From Nitrososphaerales archaeon (GTDB taxonomy: Archaea; Thermoproteota; Nitrososphaeria; Nitrososphaerales; CADDZS01): a DNA stretch of 64,000 nucleotides. The stretch is taken from the NCBI GenBank assembly GCA_030041355.1, contig JASHNZ010000094.1, forward strand, positions 1 through 64,000, read 5' to 3'. Of the stretch, positions 1-8,435 are shown in pieces; position 1 is the first letter of the stretch; every line of letters begins with the position of its first letter. The notes below the pieces were generated by a model. That model ran no database searches. It was not told the origin of the DNA and saw only the letters and a list, made by a program, of their open reading frames with translations. The translations under genes and the position numbers were made by a program.

Positions 1-112
1 GTTTTAACAGATCATCAATAGATCCACTTTTTCATTGGTTCGACAGTAGTCGCATCCTTTTCAGAAAACGATAAATTACAACCAATGAACCTGAGACACG
101 ATGATTTTTTGA

Positions 113-520
113 ATGGAACCCGCATCAAACAGGCAATTTGGTTACACTGGCCTTCGAGTAAGGGATCTCGACAAAGCAATTGAATTCTTTACGAATATAC
201 TGGGAATGAAACTTGGGGAGATAGTTGAGACGCCTTGGAACAAAGGCAAATTTGCTACTTTGCACTTTGAAAAAGATAAGCATGCTTTGGAACTGAGCTG
301 GTATGCCAAGGATTCTCAACACTATACGGAATTTGTAGAAGGAGATCAACTCGATCATCTTGGGATTTATGCAGAAGATTTCGATTCATTTCTGAAGAAA
401 TTGGATGAGGCAGGCTACCCAGTGAAGATAGGACCAACTCAAATGGGAATTTTCAAATGGGCTCACGTTAAAGCCTATGAAGGGATCTGGCTCAATGTTT
501 ACTGCCAAGTAGATGGCTAG
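113..520 (+). CDS. VOC (glyoxalase/dioxygenase-fold) family protein
   Basis: A 135-residue protein with two beta-alpha-beta-beta-beta modules typical of the vicinal oxygen chelate family: the first opens with YTGLRVRDLD (11-20), the second with DHLGIYAEDF (81-90). Of the four positions that bind metal in glyoxalase I, Glu60 (in ALELSW) and His82 are present, but the first is Tyr11 and the last is Asn128. Metal binding as in glyoxalase I is therefore doubtful, and the substrate is unknown. An AT-rich TATA-like box (about 69-76) lies some 40 bp upstream of the ATG. The gene stands alone; upstream positions 1-112 show nothing else. Confidence 0.8.
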   Translation: MEPASNRQFGYTGLRVRDLDKAIEFFTNILGMKLGEIVETPWNKGKFATLHFEKDKHALELSWYAKDSQHYTEFVEGDQLDHLGIYAEDFDSFLKKLDEAGYPVKIGPTQMGIFKWAHVKAYEGIWLNVYCQVDG

Positions 521-583
521 AACGAAATAGCCATTGTTAGCTTGCCCTAAACAATTGGCCAATCGAACTTTCTCTGATCAGTC

Positions 584-970
584 GTGGCTTTACATTCAGT
601 CATTAAGGATCCCCTCCCATGTACATATGCCTATTCCAAATTGTCTTTGCGTGCGACTAGTCCGTTATTGACACTAATGAATCCAAATCGAGTGTGGCTT
701 TTTAGCAACACAACTGCACGCTTCCGCAAATTTCAAGACGATTTTCCTCTAGATCTCATTACCCTAAAAAACGAAAGATGTTTATTGGAGGCTGGTCTAG
801 CGAAATCTCAAGAATCAGATTTGGCCGCGTATAGGAAGAAGGATGAAGTCACGGATCTGGTAAAGGGCCACAACCATTCGGTCGACCAAAAATGCGGTCC
901 ACACTGTCCGCGGAACGCCCACTACAAGGGCCCTATCAAAAGGCCTGACATGTTTCACAGAAACAAGTAG
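584..970 (+). CDS. Hypothetical protein, doubtful
   Basis: An open frame of 128 codons with a GTG start. I recognise no family. The C-terminal third is basic and has a Cys/His-rich stretch (CGPHCPRNAH), which could bind metal. The N-terminal half looks less like protein, so the true start may be further in, or the frame may be chance. The 540-bp gap between the VOC gene and the YVTN gene contains no better candidate. Confidence 0.27.
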   Translation: MALHSVIKDPLPCTYAYSKLSLRATSPLLTLMNPNRVWLFSNTTARFRKFQDDFPLDLITLKNERCLLEAGLAKSQESDLAAYRKKDEVTDLVKGHNHSVDQKCGPHCPRNAHYKGPIKRPDMFHRNK

Positions 971-1060
971 GGACCAGTTTTCCAGCCAGCCGCGCCGGAT
1001 CTCACTCACGTGCGTTTCTTTTTGATTCTTCGTTGATGTCGTGTATTTTTTCCAGCTGCT

Positions 1061-3154
1061 CTAGCTACCGAGCGCCGTCACGGTCCCAGAGTAGGTGTTC
1101 GGGAGGTACATTTCCTCGTTAGCCGAGCTGTACGTAAAAGCAGAGTCCGCAAAGATATTCCCTCCCCCAGCGCCAACAGAAATGGTGGCCACAACTTCGC
1201 TGTTCGTCCCGTTGATCACGGAGACCGAATTTGAACCGAAATTGTCGACGTAGATCAGACTATCTGCGGGATCAAAGGCGATAAAAACGGGATTGTCGCC
1301 TACGGGAATCACGCTGACGACGGCATTGCTAGTGCTGATTGCTGAAACAGTGTTGTTCCCATAATTGGTTACAAGCATTTCTTGAACTGCAGGATCGTAA
1401 GCCAACGGCCCCGGCTCCGTCCCCACCGTCACATTAGCTACAATGAGGTTTGTGCTGCTGTTAATCGCCAAGACGGTGTTTGTATAATAATTGGAGACAT
1501 ACATTTCACTATTAGCCGAATCAAAAGCCATGTAAAAGGGAATATAGCCCACCCCGATAGTCGCTACAACTTTATTCGTGGAACTGTCAATTACTGACAC
1601 GTTATCTCCCAAATCATCTGCGACGTACATGTTTTTGTTAGAGGGATCATAAACAGCAAGAGCGGACCCGTATCCGGTTTCCACGGTTGCGATAACCTTG
1701 TTTGTTGAGCTGTCTATCACTGATGTGGTGTTCGAACCCGAATTGGTCACGTACATGTTTCCGTTGGCAGGATCGTACGTAATGTCCTCCGGATATGCGC
1801 CCACCTGAATCGTCGTGATCAGCTTGTTTGTTGATCCATCGATCACCGAAACGTTGCCATTCTGGTAAGGATACACCGGATATTCATTAACCACGTATAC
1901 CTCATTATTGCTGGGATCAAGAGCAATCGCAAAAGGATCCATTCCGACCGGAATTGTGTCGACGACCTTGTTTTTGGAATTCATCACCGAAACAGTGTTC
2001 GAAAGATCATTGGCGACGTAAACTTCCTTGTTCTTGGAATCGTACACCGTGGTGAGTGGATATTCCCCCACAGTTGTCTGACTAAGCGGAACGTACATCT
2101 TCCCTCCGATGTAGGTGACGTAGTTCCATCCGTTGTAGAAGGTCACGAAGACCTCGCCGCTCGCGGGGTCGTAGGCCATTCCGTAGGCATGATAATCTGA
2201 CGCGATTGTGGAGAGGACGGCGTTTGTCTGGGCACTTATTACGGTAATGTCGCCCCCGTTATCATTCGCAACATAAAGATCCTTATCCTCGGGATCGTAA
2301 GCGATGTCTCTCGGGAGCTGGCCTGTCGGAATAACTGCAATTACAGCGTTGGTCTTGCTGTCGAGTTCGACGACCCCGAGACACTCGTCAGTGTAATACA
2401 TATTGTGGTTCAGAGGGTCGTAGACTATACCCGAAGAAGGACCACAGCCATAATTCAGCGTGGCGATCACTTTATTGTCCGAACCACTTATCACCGAGAT
2501 GCTCGTCGAATAAAAGTTTAGGACGTAGATATCCCCGTTAGCCGGGTCGTAACCAAGCGCTCGTGGCCCCTCGCCGACTGAGATTGTGGCAATGACAGTG
2601 TTTGTCGAACCATTGATCACCGAAACGCTTTCTGAACCCTCGTTAGTCACGTAAATCTCGTTGTTCGCAGGATCGTACGCAGTCCAAAAGGGAAAGTAGC
2701 CAACTCTAATTGTCGCTACTACCGCATTCGTAGTGCTGTTTATTGCCAAAGTATAGTTGCCGTAGGTTGCTGCGACGTACATTTCGTTGTTTGAGCTATC
2801 GTAGCTTGCCCCGAAAGGATCGCATTCGAAGCATGCCTGCTTGATCGTGGCAACGACTGCATTGGAACTGTTGATAACGGAGAGTTCTCCTGAGGCCCAA
2901 TCCGAAACGTACAACATTTTGTTAGCCGGGTCGTACGCGGCATCGAGGGGATCATAGCCCACGGTGATGTTGCCGCTCTTGGTCACAGGTTTCACGTTCG
3001 TAGTGACTGGGCTACTCGCACTGGAAGTCGAAACCAGGGGATGCGACAACGTACTAAAAACCAAGACTCCTAACAGGGCTAGAACCACTACTCGTTTCGA
3101 TATGTTTGTCAAAGGCAAGACTAGCCGATGGAGATTGGAGCCGTATTTATGCAT
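1061..3154 (-). CDS. Secreted YVTN-family beta-propeller repeat protein
   Basis: A 697-residue protein with an N-terminal signal or anchor segment (hydrophobic 21-38, followed by a Ser/Thr-rich stretch). The rest is about 14-15 tandem blades of some 42 residues, each with the pattern YDPAN..(M/I)YV.N..S..VSVI....N.V(I/V)ATI.VG. Such YVTN repeats form beta-propellers and are common in archaeal surface-layer-associated proteins. The number of blades suggests two seven-bladed propellers. It probably acts outside the cell in adhesion or binding; no catalytic residues are evident. A TATA-like element on the minus strand (about 3196-3203) lies 45 bp upstream of the ATG. A shorter relative is at 33560-34555. 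Confidence 0.88.
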   Translation of the reverse strand: MHKYGSNLHRLVLPLTNISKRVVVLALLGVLVFSTLSHPLVSTSSASSPVTTNVKPVTKSGNITVGYDPLDAAYDPANKMLYVSDWASGELSVINSSNAVVATIKQACFECDPFGASYDSSNNEMYVAATYGNYTLAINSTTNAVVATIRVGYFPFWTAYDPANNEIYVTNEGSESVSVINGSTNTVIATISVGEGPRALGYDPANGDIYVLNFYSTSISVISGSDNKVIATLNYGCGPSSGIVYDPLNHNMYYTDECLGVVELDSKTNAVIAVIPTGQLPRDIAYDPEDKDLYVANDNGGDITVISAQTNAVLSTIASDYHAYGMAYDPASGEVFVTFYNGWNYVTYIGGKMYVPLSQTTVGEYPLTTVYDSKNKEVYVANDLSNTVSVMNSKNKVVDTIPVGMDPFAIALDPSNNEVYVVNEYPVYPYQNGNVSVIDGSTNKLITTIQVGAYPEDITYDPANGNMYVTNSGSNTTSVIDSSTNKVIATVETGYGSALAVYDPSNKNMYVADDLGDNVSVIDSSTNKVVATIGVGYIPFYMAFDSANSEMYVSNYYTNTVLAINSSTNLIVANVTVGTEPGPLAYDPAVQEMLVTNYGNNTVSAISTSNAVVSVIPVGDNPVFIAFDPADSLIYVDNFGSNSVSVINGTNSEVVATISVGAGGGNIFADSAFTYSSANEEMYLPNTYSGTVTALGS

Positions 3155-3643
3155 GTGGCAAGACAGTCAGTTTTTCTCGGAATTTCTAGGTTAGGAATAT
3201 ATCAGGTTACTCATCGTTTCCTCGGTGACTTTTTGCGCGAGTAATCTCTTTTGTCGGAGCCCGGGATGCGTCGCAGCAGGCAACCCACATGGTCTGGTTT
3301 GTGAACCACTGAATATTTTGATTCGGGATATCTTTTACCCGTTTCGTGGTCTAAAATGAATCCATGTGATCCTGTTCTCGCTGGAACATGAGCGTATCTG
3401 CACATGCTTTCTGTCCTTTTGCCCGGTTGGCATTAAACTTGCAGGTTGTGTTCCAACTGATGTTGGTAGGACAAGTTCAAAGCTCAAACAAGCTAAAAGT
3501 GCCAACTCTATGCAGGAGATTTATGTGCCGAGAGTCACACAGAGCCGACTTACTATCCTGCTCAAAAAAGAGTAAGTTTCGCAATGCCTTCAACTCATTT
3601 GTGCAGCAATCCAATCAGGTCCGCCACTAAGCTTTGTTGAATC
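3155..3643. other. Intergenic region without a convincing gene
   Basis: This gap between the YVTN gene and the MntR-type regulator holds only short overlapping open frames on both strands, with no conserved-looking sequence. The left end carries the promoter of the YVTN gene. I see nothing else. Confidence 0.6.
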
Positions 3644-4048
3644 TCAGAGCTCGATTTTGCTTTCTTCAAGGAACGCCACGAGTTTCCTGAGCCTGCTGAC
3701 GGTTTCTGGATGCAGTCCATGTTCGATCCTTTCCGCGTCGATAGCCGCAATGTCCCTTGAAAGACCAATGCGAAGCAAAAAGCTGCGCAGTACTTCATGG
3801 CGATCTTTCATGCTTCGAGCCAGGTTGCGACCGGCCTCAGTGAGTGCCATTCCGCGATATGGCGTGTGGACAAGGTATCCTTGCCGGTGAAGCTTCTTTA
3901 CTTCGCTTGTCACAGAAGGTTTCGATACGCCCATCCGCTCGGCTATGTCAGATGGGGAAGCAAATCCCTTTTCCCGTACCAAGAGATCTATCAATTCGAG
4001 ATAATCTTCGGTTGCCTCTGAAGATTTGCGCTCGATCACTGCTTCCAT
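3644..4048 (-). CDS. mntR: MntR/DtxR-type metal-dependent repressor
   Basis: A 134-residue DtxR/MntR-family transcription factor. Residues 28-55 form the winged helix-turn-helix (SPSDIAERMGVSKPSVTSEV), and the rest is the metal-binding dimerisation domain. There is no C-terminal SH3-like domain, as in Bacillus MntR. By motif alignment all six MntR metal ligands are present: Asp15, Glu18, His84, Glu106, Glu109 and His110. The Asp in the first position is the MntR rather than the DtxR form, which favours Mn2+ sensing. It is transcribed away from an NRAMP transporter gene, so it probably represses that gene when manganese or iron is plentiful. Confidence 0.88.
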   Translation of the reverse strand: MEAVIERKSSEATEDYLELIDLLVREKGFASPSDIAERMGVSKPSVTSEVKKLHRQGYLVHTPYRGMALTEAGRNLARSMKDRHEVLRSFLLRIGLSRDIAAIDAERIEHGLHPETVSRLRKLVAFLEESKIEL

Positions 4049-4231
4049 TTCGCTCTATCTCTCGTTCAGTCCCTATCGATTCCGATCGCTGGAGTACCCG
4101 ACTTTCCAAGAGGAAGATCAGAAACCAAAGGGTTTAATGTTTTGCCCTTCAGACCAAGTTTGGTAGGAATAAGAAGACATGTCTGGTATAATTAAGTTCG
4201 ACAGCCGTAGTCTAATCAGATACGTCAAATC

Positions 4232-4251
4232 AAGTTAGATTCATATAACTT
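4232..4251. promoter_or_regulatory. Candidate MntR operator (inverted repeat)
   Basis: A perfect 6-bp inverted repeat, AAGTTA (4232-4237) and TAACTT (4246-4251), with an 8-bp spacer. It abuts and overlaps the TATA-like box of the NRAMP gene, which is the position expected for an archaeal repressor that blocks TBP/TFB. Assignment to the divergent MntR-type regulator is inference. Confidence 0.5.
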
Positions 4252-4257
4252 AAATAT
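4250..4257 (+). promoter_or_regulatory. TATA box of the NRAMP gene
   Basis: TTAAATAT lies 25-32 bp ahead of the possible starts (GTG 4276, ATG 4282). This spacing predicts a leaderless or nearly leaderless transcript. Confidence 0.55.
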
Positions 4258-4275
4258 TGAGTCGTTTAACCGTTT

Positions 4276-5598
4276 GTGAACATGAGTCTTCCCTCGAACA
4301 GGGCTCAGGTACCAGCTGAACCGACCGAGAAACCCGAGGTGACGGAACAGCAGAAGACCAACCCGCACATCTCTCTTCGCGAATTCATTGCCTACTTGGG
4401 CCCGACGCTAATCATCAGTCTCGCCTACATCGATCCCGGGAATTTTGGGACCGATATAGCGGGAGGAGCGGCCTTCCACTATGACCTCCTGTTCGCAGTC
4501 TGGATGGCAGGGCTGATGGCCATGGTGCTCCAGTACTTGTCAGGAAAGCTGGGAATCGCAACCGGAAGCAGCCTCGCTCAGCTGATAAAAGTGTCCCTGA
4601 ATTCCAGAACTAGGGCGATCGCATATTGGCTGGTGGCCGAAGTCGCAATCGCGGCGACAGACCTGGCAGAATATTTGGGAACGGTCATAGCCCTAAATAT
4701 CCTCTTCGGGATTCCACTTCTCTACGCCGGCTTCCTTGGCGCGGGCGATGTAATCATTCTCCTGATACTGCTAAACAATCGCTACCGCGTGTTAGAGTAC
4801 TTCTTCATGCTCTTCGTCTCCATAATATCAATCGGCTTCCTATACGAACTCTTGGTCGTCGGCCCTAATTTGCAGCAGATCGCAATCCACTCGCTTACAC
4901 CAACCCTTACAGGAGGAACAGTCCTAGTCATCGTCGGGATCGTCGGTGCAACGGTCATGCCCCACGTCCTATGGCTGCATTCCTCTTTGACCCAGACCAA
5001 GGTGCAGAGGTGGGGAATCAAGGAGGGAGAGCTGGCTCCGAAGAAAAAAATGCTGAGGCTTCACCTGCGAGAGAACGTAGTCGTTCTGACTATTGCCAGC
5101 TGCGTCAACGCTGCGATTCTCATCATGGCAGCGGCCGCATTCTACCCGAAGTACAGTAGTGTTTCGCAGATCAGTCAGGCATACGACATAATGAAGCCAT
5201 TATTCGGCGCGGCTGCCGCAATAATCTTTGCAGTAACGCTCCTTTCTTCGGGAATAGCTTCGTCCACTGTTGGAACACTTGCAGGACAGGAACTAATGAC
5301 CTCAATACTTGGTGTTAAAGTGAACAAATACCTGCGGCGGATCGTTACTCGATTGATCAACGTCTTCCCGACCACCATCGCCATACTCCTAGGCCTGTCT
5401 CCCTTGTCGCTGCTCGTGTACAGCCAAGTTCTACTGAGTCTGTTCATACCGCTCCCAATGATCCCACTGGTTTACTACACCAGCAGGAAGAAGTTCATGG
5501 GCACCTTCGTGAACCGCTGGTGGTTTATTATCGTAGCGCTCGCAGTCGTGGGGACCATAATTGCGCTGAACATAGACCTGCTTACCAGTATGCTCTAG
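4276..5598 (+). CDS. mntH: NRAMP-family Mn2+/Fe2+ transporter
   Basis: A 440-residue integral membrane protein with about 11 helices that imports divalent metal with protons. The family's metal site is intact: DPGN in helix 1 (Asp53, Asn56) and A-x-x-M-P-H in helix 6 (Ala225, Met228, His230). Helix 3 has the usual DLAEYLG stretch. Length is normal for bacterial and archaeal MntH. The gene is divergent from an MntR-type regulator, with an inverted repeat over the promoter, so regulation by manganese is likely. The GTG at 4276 or the ATG at 4282 (starting MSLPS) could be used. Confidence 0.93.
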   Translation: MNMSLPSNRAQVPAEPTEKPEVTEQQKTNPHISLREFIAYLGPTLIISLAYIDPGNFGTDIAGGAAFHYDLLFAVWMAGLMAMVLQYLSGKLGIATGSSLAQLIKVSLNSRTRAIAYWLVAEVAIAATDLAEYLGTVIALNILFGIPLLYAGFLGAGDVIILLILLNNRYRVLEYFFMLFVSIISIGFLYELLVVGPNLQQIAIHSLTPTLTGGTVLVIVGIVGATVMPHVLWLHSSLTQTKVQRWGIKEGELAPKKKMLRLHLRENVVVLTIASCVNAAILIMAAAAFYPKYSSVSQISQAYDIMKPLFGAAAAIIFAVTLLSSGIASSTVGTLAGQELMTSILGVKVNKYLRRIVTRLINVFPTTIAILLGLSPLSLLVYSQVLLSLFIPLPMIPLVYYTSRKKFMGTFVNRWWFIIVALAVVGTIIALNIDLLTSML

Positions 5599-5867
5599 CC
5601 TCAAAGCTATTTTCCTTAGCGGTGACCGACGGGGCCCGCCTAGTAAACGAGTTCTCTTTAATTTCACTCGCCTAGAGTGAATTTTGGATCGCCCTTCAAG
5701 GATTTGTTCAGTGCGTATCATTTTGGAAAGATCTTGGAGAAAATACAGTCGAACGGAAAAGTCATTCCTATGAATTATAGCTTTGTACCTCTTTCCGACT
5801 GACACTGATACTAATTTGATAATTTAGGATAGTCTGAGTACGTACCTCAAATTCAGTAAATACTTAG

Positions 5868-6155
5868 GTGGAGGAAATTGCCCCAAGTCTGAGTTCATTA
5901 ATGAAGCAGAACGATCTCGAAGAAACTGGAATGGCCGACGCCGAGCAATGGGGAAGGCGCAAGATTCTCCGCCTTTCAAATGTCATGGTTATAGAGTGCG
6001 ACTATCTGAAAGAGGTTCTTTTCTCTCAGAAAGACAAGAAGAAGTACAGCGAAAAGAGCCTCAAGGAGCTTGTGGATTCACTCCAAAAGCATGCTTCAGA
6101 AATTGGTGAAGTCATGCATGACGGCGCAAGGGATCCCATGATAATGTCCAGTTAA
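5868..6155 (+). CDS. Small helical protein of unknown function
   Basis: A 95-residue, charged, soluble, mostly helical protein from a GTG start; an ATG at 5901 would give 84 residues. I recognise no family. The composition (many Lys, Glu, Asp, no long hydrophobic run) looks like a real cytosolic protein. An AT-rich stretch around 5845-5860 could be its TATA box, and an oligo-T tract follows 75 bp after the stop. Confidence 0.5.
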   Translation: MEEIAPSLSSLMKQNDLEETGMADAEQWGRRKILRLSNVMVIECDYLKEVLFSQKDKKKYSEKSLKELVDSLQKHASEIGEVMHDGARDPMIMSS

Positions 6156-6229
6156 ATCTCAAGCTTCAGATTTTATCAAAACTGAAGCTAAAAAGCCTAC
6201 CAGGGTCCCAGAGCTTTAAAATTTCGGAA

Positions 6230-6237
6230 TTTTTTTT
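6230..6237 (+). terminator. Oligo-T terminator
   Basis: A run of eight T on the plus strand, 75 bp after the stop of the preceding plus-strand gene and directly before the end of the convergent gene. T-runs are the known archaeal termination signal. Confidence 0.45.
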
Positions 6238-6678
6238 CTACACGTGCAGAATGGCCGTCAGGTTATTGACTGACACATAGATGAAGACAAAGACAAACGA
6301 GAGTATCACATAGTAGGCCATGTTCTTTATTCGCATGTTCGTGGATCGTATTCCCAAGATTCCCAGCCCGATCGTCCCGGCAATGAATATGACTTTGAGG
6401 AGTGCCATGACGATTACGAGATTCAGGCCAGAAATGGAAGCAGCTGCAACCAGCAATCCGTTCCCTTCTGACAGTCCGCGGCTTAACGCGACAGAAGTCG
6501 AAAGAATGTCAATGATGTTGAAGAACACGAAGAAGCCCAAAAGGAAGGAAATGGCTACCCCGTAGCGCCCAAAAAAACCGGTAGATCTACCGACAATGCC
6601 TCTCAGACCTGCGTGAGGGTGTAGGGTCAAATTCCCGCTTCTATATAGGAGTGGAATAATATTTAGGATTATGGACAC
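6238..6678 (-). CDS. Four-helix membrane protein, DUF5658-like
   Basis: Up to 146 residues with four predicted membrane helices (about 38-56, 74-94, 98-118, 124-142). The stretch IDILSTSVAL...EGNGL in the first helix and loop resembles the D..T...L...G..E.NPL pattern of DUF5658 proteins, whose function is unknown. The start is uncertain: a good TATA-like CTATATAG (6641-6648) lies inside the longest frame, so translation probably begins further in, perhaps at a TTG near 6630. It is convergent with the small gene to the left. Confidence 0.65.
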   Translation of the reverse strand: MSIILNIIPLLYRSGNLTLHPHAGLRGIVGRSTGFFGRYGVAISFLLGFFVFFNIIDILSTSVALSRGLSEGNGLLVAAASISGLNLVIVMALLKVIFIAGTIGLGILGIRSTNMRIKNMAYYVILSFVFVFIYVSVNNLTAILHV

Positions 6679-6801
6679 AAGATACTGAGCTTCGGGTCAG
6701 ATCTGTTGTACCAGAAAGTCTTCTAGCGGCTAAAGGGTTTTTGCTTCTCTAAATTCTGTAAAGAACGCGAAGGCATCCATCCATTAATTCTTACTTGCAA
6801 G

Positions 6802-6898
6802 AATTTCTCAAAGCCGACTCGCAGATGGAGACAACAGGCGTTCTAATTCGCTTCAGCTCCACACGATGTGGGCCACGCAAAGTCGGCTTTGAGAAATT
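6802..6898. repeat. Perfect 18-bp inverted repeat at the pilin 3' end
   Basis: Positions 6802-6819 and 6881-6898 are exact reverse complements (18 bp), separated by 61 bp. The right arm includes the stop codon of the pilin-like gene. Inside the loop, CCACA and TGTGG can form a further short hairpin. It may be an RNA 3'-end structure of the pilin mRNA, the ends of a small mobile remnant, or a processed RNA. The sequence does not decide between these. Confidence 0.8.
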
Positions 6899-8312
6899 AT
6901 GGGCAAGAAAGAGCTACGAAAAGTGGAGGAAGAGCGCCACTTTCGACTTCAAGGATTGGGCTCGTATCGTAAGAATAAGTAGCGTAGGTAGTTGCAGCGC
7001 CAAGAGAGTCAGTAAGTGACAATGTAGGAGAAACGGAGAAGTTTAGGTTTGTTTGTTGATTCCCAGTAATAAACAGTACAGGAGCATTAGCTACATATTG
7101 ACCGAAGATATTTTGGAGAGAAACAGAAAAGGTTGCGTTAGTATAAGTGTCCCCAGTGTTGTTAAGACAACTCTTAGCAGTTGCTTGCGAAAGTTCAGCG
7201 GGAGGAGCAATGTTCGGATCATTGGGATAGACAAGAGATTGAGAGATAGACATGAGACCGTTAGTATTAACAGTAGTTAAGGTTACTATTATGGGGCCAG
7301 TAATGGTGAGATTAGTAAAACGTGAAAAGAGAGATTCGGGTTCATATTGGACAGATTGACCGTAGGCGAAGGCGGTAGTATATCCGGAATTGCTTGTAGA
7401 GTTAGGAACTTCAATTTGCCAGATGTAGTTGGTTATTGACGAACCACTAGAATTTGATTGAGAGCCAGAGAACATGGGTATATCACGAGTTGTAACAAGA
7501 TAGTTTTCAGAGGTAGTAGAAGCAGAGATAACACTAGTTGGAGGAGAGAAGGTAGCAGCAAAGAAGTTGTAGGCAGAAGAGAGAAGCAAGATGGAAATGG
7601 CGGATGTTTTGGGAATACTGAAGTTTGCTATGTTGACACTAATAGTAACACTGGTCTTTGCTACAATTACAAGAGGAGGACTATCAGTGTAAGCTCCAAT
7701 TATACTACCTGATTGACTAAGAAGATTCCAGGATAACAGGTCGTGAGCGTTCACGCTGACCCCTGAAAGACCTGAGTTCTGAGTGTTGAGATTACGAATT
7801 GTCATAGTTAGGGTTTGCCAAGTAGCTACTTGAAATTGAAGAAGGTCCGATGTATTACCTGTTCCTGAAAAAACTAAGTAGTATGTGGGAAAAGAACCTG
7901 TGATATAAGCGACAGTATTACTGGTACTGCTAGTAATAAAACTGTAATCTGCAAGAACAGCACAGCTAGCGCTAAACTCCTCACAGAGATTGGTATCATA
8001 TTGGGTTTCATTTGGAGCGATCATAAGAACGTTAGTAGCATTGTGAATTTGAATGTAATAAATGCTAGATGGGTTAGAGGGATTAAATGCTTCGTATTGA
8101 ATAGCAGCATTGTTAGGGCTAGGATTGATGCTTGTTACTTGAAGGTTTTCGTTTTGAACGTTTGTTATATAATTGCTTCTGTTTTGGGCATTGCTCTGAG
8201 TAATTGAAACGAAAAGTGCAAATGATCCTACGGCAACAATCACGACTAGGGTAAGCAGAAGGGCCCCCACGACTTCAGACACCCCTCTTTTAGAATTTCG
8301 GCGGAAATGCAA
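6897..8312 (-). CDS. Type IV pilin-like surface protein with class III signal
   Basis: 471 residues. The N-terminus (residues 1-40) has the archaeal pilin/archaellin layout: a short basic leader with Arg-Arg and Lys-Arg-Gly, then VSEVVGALLLTLVVIVAVG, the helix that forms the filament core after cleavage by a prepilin peptidase. The remaining 430 residues are Ser/Thr/Asn-rich beta-type sequence, far longer than a usual pilin, so it may be a minor or adhesive pilin or a membrane-held protein. The gene is more AT-rich than its neighbours, with strong purine bias on the plus strand. It diverges from an ArlH-like gene. A palindromic TATA-like CGATATATCG sits at 8350-8359. Confidence 0.8.
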   Translation of the reverse strand: MHFRRNSKRGVSEVVGALLLTLVVIVAVGSFALFVSITQSNAQNRSNYITNVQNENLQVTSINPSPNNAAIQYEAFNPSNPSSIYYIQIHNATNVLMIAPNETQYDTNLCEEFSASCAVLADYSFITSSTSNTVAYITGSFPTYYLVFSGTGNTSDLLQFQVATWQTLTMTIRNLNTQNSGLSGVSVNAHDLLSWNLLSQSGSIIGAYTDSPPLVIVAKTSVTISVNIANFSIPKTSAISILLLSSAYNFFAATFSPPTSVISASTTSENYLVTTRDIPMFSGSQSNSSGSSITNYIWQIEVPNSTSNSGYTTAFAYGQSVQYEPESLFSRFTNLTITGPIIVTLTTVNTNGLMSISQSLVYPNDPNIAPPAELSQATAKSCLNNTGDTYTNATFSVSLQNIFGQYVANAPVLFITGNQQTNLNFSVSPTLSLTDSLGAATTYATYSYDTSPILEVESGALPPLFVALSCP

Positions 8313-8435
8313 AAATACGACCGTACATTTTAACAGTGGCCCGAATACTCGATATATCGCTATTCCACGTGAAATATAGTGTCGTACATAGTCTTTCGAT
8401 GAAAATCGTAGCAGTTAAATCCTGTTTAGAAAAAA

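Noticed and set aside
3366-3630. Two overlapping plus-strand open frames after the YVTN gene
   Set aside because: They overlap each other in different frames, lack conserved-looking sequence and have no supporting signals.
5431-5805. Minus-strand frame of 124 codons at the end of the NRAMP gene
   Set aside because: Half of it is antisense to the transporter and the product is very basic and irregular, so it is a shadow.
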